Assembly (NCBI GenBank): GCA_002373775.1
Contig: DFJW01000020.1
Span: forward strand, 1-47,117
Source of the DNA: Ruminococcus flavefaciens
Lineage (GTDB): Bacteria > Bacillota > Clostridia > Oscillospirales > Ruminococcaceae
Reading direction: 5' to 3'
DNA length: 47,117 bases
Shown here: one piece after another, positions 44,701-47,117 of the stretch
Numbering within the stretch: the first letter of the stretch is position 1
Layout of the letters: every line of letters starts with the position of its first letter
Made by a program: the position numbers and the translations under genes
The notes under the pieces: model-generated
The model's input: the letters and a program-made list of their open reading frames with translations, nothing else
Database searches by the model: none
Told to the model about the DNA's origin: nothing

Positions 44701-44861
44701 ACCCCGACATCTACGGCGAAGGCAAGCCTGACGGCATAACTTCCGAAGGCGTTAAGAACGGCGATGTCAGCGCGGAACGTGACGGCCTCACCAATTACGA
44801 CGCACAGCTCATACAGAGCTACAAGCTCGGTCTTATCCCGTCACTGCCGGAAGTGCTTTAA
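41718..44861 (+). CDS. Cellulosomal rhamnogalacturonan lyase (PL11) with ricin-type CBM13 and C-terminal dockerin
   Basis: Secreted pectin lyase of 1047 aa. The signal peptide covers about 1-38. The PL11 domain lies at about 43-635 (LDRGISAVNTGSGMLVSWRWLA, DGDGQYELFLKWDPN, AQYRMQVSSQNTAYNQPPHT). A ricin-type beta-trefoil (CBM13) spans about 649-791 with repeats ending in W (DIWRFE, QNWSLE). About 795-942 is a module I do not recognise. A Thr linker spans 942-964 and the dockerin 972-1046. Loop one is DANCDKQVNMAD and loop two DVSAERDGLTNYD. AAGGGGG precedes the start. It is divergent from the hybrid regulator, its probable controller. Confidence 0.94.
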   Translation: MKARIKHVISYAAAAAVVAGSLSVPQISPEHGAVMASAAASGTNVLEYLDRGISAVNTGSGMLVSWRWLANDDDNAVFNLYREGTLIYTSDGSKATCYLDKGGSASSKYRVDYLKGNTVVSSENCVLTSGNAYFDIPLSPPSSIYSPNDMSVGDVDGDGQYELFLKWDPNTSKDNSQKGKTDKVYIDCYKLDGTRLWRIDLGYNIRAGAHYTQFYVGDFDLDGKAEMTCKTGDGTVDGTGKVIGDGSKVYRDSNGFIYTGPEYYTLFDGATGAALDTINYEPGRGDPTKWGKSSDKTNRVDRFWGTVAYLDGVHPCIVTGRGYYGRMTATAYKVENKKLVKMWMFDTGTNTSAAGYGCGNHNSMPADVDGDGRQEIITGASVIDDNGTLYYTTGQGHGDAMHVGDLDPTNPGIESWICHEDSKSGYGVSLIDLDQKKILYHQNGAGDTGRCCADNVWAGNPGAECWGNKLSDNSTPVVDTKGNTLSCRRPAINFLSYWDGDLEREILDGYTDSPATISKLTGESGKTTITNLLTTDGYYTCNTTKGTPCLSADIFGDWREELIVRAADSKSIRIYCTPYSTDYRITTLMHDAQYRMQVSSQNTAYNQPPHTSFFLGTGYSLPARPDCTINGSGITSHGKTGAVIDTTHYYKIKNSNSGLYLEVADGNAANGTNVKQGNEDAYDIWRFEDAGNGYYRLYSVLGDGKTYLLDLDYGKPDNGTNIGIWSDTASDAQLFKFVRNSDGTYTICTKATEDKSCVGVESASKDNGANVIQWACNDSTDQNWSLEMKIMPKNGTLIRQLLVQDTENYQDWQIVSGVTEGSSVYGDRDVTYVSLPEVINGAEAINTACDSKNAAGDLASFTAGADIYAYVLVDQREEAAGLVPEWLNSWTKTSDTAKASNDVVYTLYRKEVKAGETVVLGNNGMTGSVVNYTVFAAEAEIATATTTTTTTTATTTTTTTSTSAIPPEDILYGDANCDKQVNMADAVLIMQAMANPDIYGEGKPDGITSEGVKNGDVSAERDGLTNYDAQLIQSYKLGLIPSLPEVL
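44542..44608. repeat. Thr-linker repeat tract of the second PL11
   Basis: ACN codon runs (ACT, ACA, ACC) encode about 18 Thr with Ala and Ser breaks. The tract is length-variable in principle. Confidence 0.8.
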
Positions 44862-44917
44862 GCTTTCCCTCCGTCAGCAATACCTGTCACAGGAAAGCTG
44901 ACAGATAATCCCTCTGG

Positions 44918-44953
44918 ATCAAGGATCTCTTTCGTGAGGTCCTTGATTTTTTT
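44918..44953 (+). terminator. Terminator after the second PL11
   Basis: ATCAAGGA (44918-44925) pairs with TCCTTGAT (44940-44947) with an inner CTC/GAG pairing, then a seven-T run. Confidence 0.88.
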
Positions 44954-44986
44954 GCCCGTTTATGTGTGCTTTTAAACAAAAAAGCC

Positions 44987-45015
44987 TTGACATGCAGCGA
45001 TATTAATGGTAAAAT
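44987..45015 (+). promoter_or_regulatory. Sigma-A promoter of the GH5 cellulase
   Basis: TTGACA (44987-44992), 17-nt spacer, TAAAAT (45010-45015). Confidence 0.82.
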
Positions 45016-45068
45016 AAAATTGACTATAAGCATGTTTAAAACATGCTGTAATGAGAGGGGAAATTCTT

Positions 45069-46916
45069 ATGAAAAAACTGGCAAAAGCTATAGCTTGTCT
45101 TGGCACATCCGGTATTTTAGCACTTTCCGGTATTGCCACAGCTGTATGCAGCTACCCGTCAGTCACTGCGCTCGCAGTTGACGACACAGGAGACGACTGG
45201 CTCCACGCTAAGGGAAGCCGTCTCTATGACATGAACGGCAACGAAGTATGGCTCACAGGTGCCAACTGGTTCGGCTTCAACTGCACCGAATGTGTTCCGC
45301 ACTATCTCTGGAGCGGAGATATCGACGATATGGTCCGCGAGATTGCTGACCACGGCGTAAACGTGCTGCGTCTGCCCGTATCTACCGAGCTTCTCTACAA
45401 CTGGATGATAGGCGATCCTGATCCTATCGGAAGCGTTAAACCAAATAACGATCCGAGCTATCCTTTCAATGTAGATCTGATCAATTCAGACGGGAGCATC
45501 AAGAACAGTCAGGAAACTTTCGATGTACTGCTGGAAAAGTGCAAGAAGTACGGTGTGAAGTGCTTCATCGACATCCACAGTCCTGAATCAAACAATTCCG
45601 GTCATAACTACGGTCTGTGGTACGGAAAAAGCTTCAAGGGCCGTGACGGCAAGAATGTTGAAGTTACCACTGATCTGTGGATCGAGACTCTTGCATGGTG
45701 TGCAGATCATTACAAAAACGACGACACCCTCATCGGATTCGACCTCAAGAACGAGCCTCACAGCAAATACGGCGGTGCTCCTATTGACGCTATATGGGAC
45801 GATTCCAGTGCCCCAAACAACTGGAGAAAGGCTGCTGAAGACTGCGCAAACGCTATCCTTGAGAAGAACCCTCATGCACTCATCCTTATCGAAGGCGTAG
45901 AAGGCTTCGAAGGCCATGGCGCATGGTGGGGCGGAAATCTCCGCGGTGTTGCAAAATATCCGGTCCTGCCTTCATCCGGAACTTCACAGATCGTATACTC
46001 ACCTCACGACTACGGTCCGGTTGTAAGCCAGCAGACATGGTTCAACAAGGACTTCACAGAACAGACTCTTCTGGATGATTACTGGTACGAAACATGGGCT
46101 TATCTTGTAGACAAGGATATGTATCCCCTGCTCATCGGTGAATGGGGCGGCATAATACCTGCCAACGTAGACGATGCTGCAATAGCTGCTGCTCCTGCAA
46201 CATCACTGACCGATAATGAAAAGAACGCCAAGTGGCTCGGTCTCATCCGCGACTATATGATAAAGCACCACATCAACCACACCTTCTGGTGTCTCAACGA
46301 TGACTCAGGCGATACAGGCGGTCTCTGGAAGGATGTCCAGTTCAGCGCTCAGAGCGTTAACGGCACTATCGTTGGCAATACCAAAGTAAACTGGGACGAG
46401 ACAAAGTACAACACATACTATTATCCTGCTATCTGGAAGACTCAGACCACGAAGAAATTCATCGGTCTTGACCACCAGAAAGCTCTCGGTGCAAACGGTA
46501 TCTCACTGAACGAATTCTATACCAGCTATGCCGGCACTGAGGGAAGCAATCTGGACGGCGGTACTATCGTTAAAAACGGAAATCCTGTCACCACAGACTC
46601 CGGTACGACTACTACCACCACTACTACCACCACTTCTACCACATCAACTACTACCACCACAGCTCCTGACATTCCGGAAGTTACTCTCTACGGCGACGCA
46701 AACTGCGACAAGGAAGTAAATATGGCTGACGCTGTGCTCATAATGCAGTATCTCGCCAATCCGGATACCTACGGAAAGAACAAGCCGGACGGCATCACAT
46801 CTCAGGGACTCGCAAACGCAGACGTTTATGCTCCGGGCTCAGGTGTTACAAACTCGGACGCAGTAACTATACAGGAATATAAACTCGGCATCACCGAAAA
46901 GCTGCCCGTACAGTAA
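45069..46916 (+). CDS. GH5 (subfamily 1-like) cellulase with C-terminal dockerin
   Basis: Secreted beta-1,4-glucanase of 615 aa. The start at 45069 follows AGAGGGG; six open codons upstream are unused. The signal peptide covers about 1-36. The catalytic domain (about 37-505) has GANWFGFNCTE, NVLRLPVS, catalytic acid/base Glu229 in GFDLKNEPH, VEGFEGHGAWWGGNL and nucleophile Glu358 in LIGEWGG. The pattern resembles GH5_1 (Acidothermus E1 type). A Thr linker (about 512-532) precedes the dockerin (537-613), whose loop two is DVYAPGSGVTNSD, lacking usual acidic ligands. It lies in series with the second PL11 and a second GH5-like gene. Confidence 0.94.
   Translation: MKKLAKAIACLGTSGILALSGIATAVCSYPSVTALAVDDTGDDWLHAKGSRLYDMNGNEVWLTGANWFGFNCTECVPHYLWSGDIDDMVREIADHGVNVLRLPVSTELLYNWMIGDPDPIGSVKPNNDPSYPFNVDLINSDGSIKNSQETFDVLLEKCKKYGVKCFIDIHSPESNNSGHNYGLWYGKSFKGRDGKNVEVTTDLWIETLAWCADHYKNDDTLIGFDLKNEPHSKYGGAPIDAIWDDSSAPNNWRKAAEDCANAILEKNPHALILIEGVEGFEGHGAWWGGNLRGVAKYPVLPSSGTSQIVYSPHDYGPVVSQQTWFNKDFTEQTLLDDYWYETWAYLVDKDMYPLLIGEWGGIIPANVDDAAIAAAPATSLTDNEKNAKWLGLIRDYMIKHHINHTFWCLNDDSGDTGGLWKDVQFSAQSVNGTIVGNTKVNWDETKYNTYYYPAIWKTQTTKKFIGLDHQKALGANGISLNEFYTSYAGTEGSNLDGGTIVKNGNPVTTDSGTTTTTTTTTTSTTSTTTTTAPDIPEVTLYGDANCDKEVNMADAVLIMQYLANPDTYGKNKPDGITSQGLANADVYAPGSGVTNSDAVTIQEYKLGITEKLPVQ
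46603..46662. repeat. Thr-linker repeat tract of the GH5 cellulase
   Basis: Runs of ACT and ACC codons encode about 17 Thr with Ser breaks. It resembles the linker tracts of both PL11 genes. Confidence 0.8.
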
Positions 46917-46943
46917 GGCAGCAAATATGAGAGGGAAAGAAAA

Positions 46944-47117
46944 ATGAATAATTTTATAAGAAAGATAGCTGCATTTGCAGCATCAGCAGCAGTTGCAACA
47001 TCTGCTGCCGGTTCCTGCATAATGCACGACGGATACATTTTCAACAGCGTGGACGCTTCTGCTGCTGACGACACCGGAGACGACTGGCTCCACGCAGAGG
47101 GAAGCCGTCTCTATGAC
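46944..47117 (+). CDS. Start of a second GH5-like cellulase, cut by the window end
   Basis: The open frame (58 codons) runs off the end. ATG 46944 follows GAGAGGG. The first 40 residues are a signal peptide unlike that of the upstream gene. The last 17 residues (DDTGDDWLHAEGSRLYD) are almost identical to the beginning of the mature GH5 cellulase (DDTGDDWLHAKGSRLYD), and the DNA differs at only a few bases. This is a tandem paralogue, only 27 bp after the first gene and probably co-transcribed with it. Confidence 0.85.
   Translation, partial: MNNFIRKIAAFAASAAVATSAAGSCIMHDGYIFNSVDASAADDTGDDWLHAEGSRLYD

Overview
The window looks like chromosome from an anaerobic, fibre-degrading gut or rumen Firmicute close to Ruminococcus (R. 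flavefaciens / R. champanellensis type). The evidence is five secreted proteins with dockerin modules, threonine-rich linkers, PL11 and GH5 plant-cell-wall enzymes, a Clostridia-type indolepyruvate:ferredoxin oxidoreductase operon, the spore-coat pair SipL and SpoIVA, and sigma-A promoters of TTGACA-17-TATAAT form. No rRNA, tRNA, CRISPR array, insertion sequence or prophage was recognised. The assignment rests on protein motifs read by eye, not on a database search.

Region 1 (1-7160) is a six-gene plus-strand operon: a GldA-like ABC ATPase, its permease, a membrane-anchored GldG-like protein, a lipoprotein paralogue of it, a DUF4340-type protein and a DUF2225-like zinc protein. It ends in terminators. 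Region 2 (7159-14526) is mostly minus strand: a large anchored acidic protein of unknown function, the malQ-glgP glucan-degradation operon, a small CmpB-type membrane protein on the plus strand, a zinc-ribbon protein and an ACT-domain protein. Region 3 (14092-20619) is a minus-strand operon for arylpyruvate oxidation and aryl-acid CoA activation (HAD phosphatase, iorA, a small unknown, iorB, a PaaK-like ligase, a lipoprotein, the ACT protein). A 94-bp tandem repeat containing its promoter separates it from the divergent sipL-spoIVA pair (20883-23966). Region 4 (24047-25196) is a compact AT-richer module: an XRE repressor divergent from a coiled-coil/zinc-ribbon membrane protein, with two near-identical operators between them.

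Region 5 (25286-47117) is a cellulosome and pectin locus interrupted by housekeeping genes (rodA, yifB, a membrane protein) and a MacB-type ABC exporter. It holds two PL11 rhamnogalacturonan lyases of different architecture, a five-repeat Ig-like dockerin protein without a catalytic domain, an SGNH esterase with a dockerin, a GH5 (subfamily 1-like) cellulase with a dockerin, and the start of a second GH5-like gene cut by the window end. A LacI-sensor / GGDEF-like / AraC hybrid regulator lies in the middle, divergent from one lyase and in line with the esterase, and is the likely local regulator.

The most interesting signals are: the N-terminal dockerin of the first lyase, whose two halves are in the opposite order to every other dockerin here; two dockerin subtypes within one locus; the regulator with a degenerate GGDEF domain; the XRE/zinc-ribbon module with paired operators; the duplicated promoter region at 20627-20814; and a HAD gene whose best-placed start codon reads ATC.
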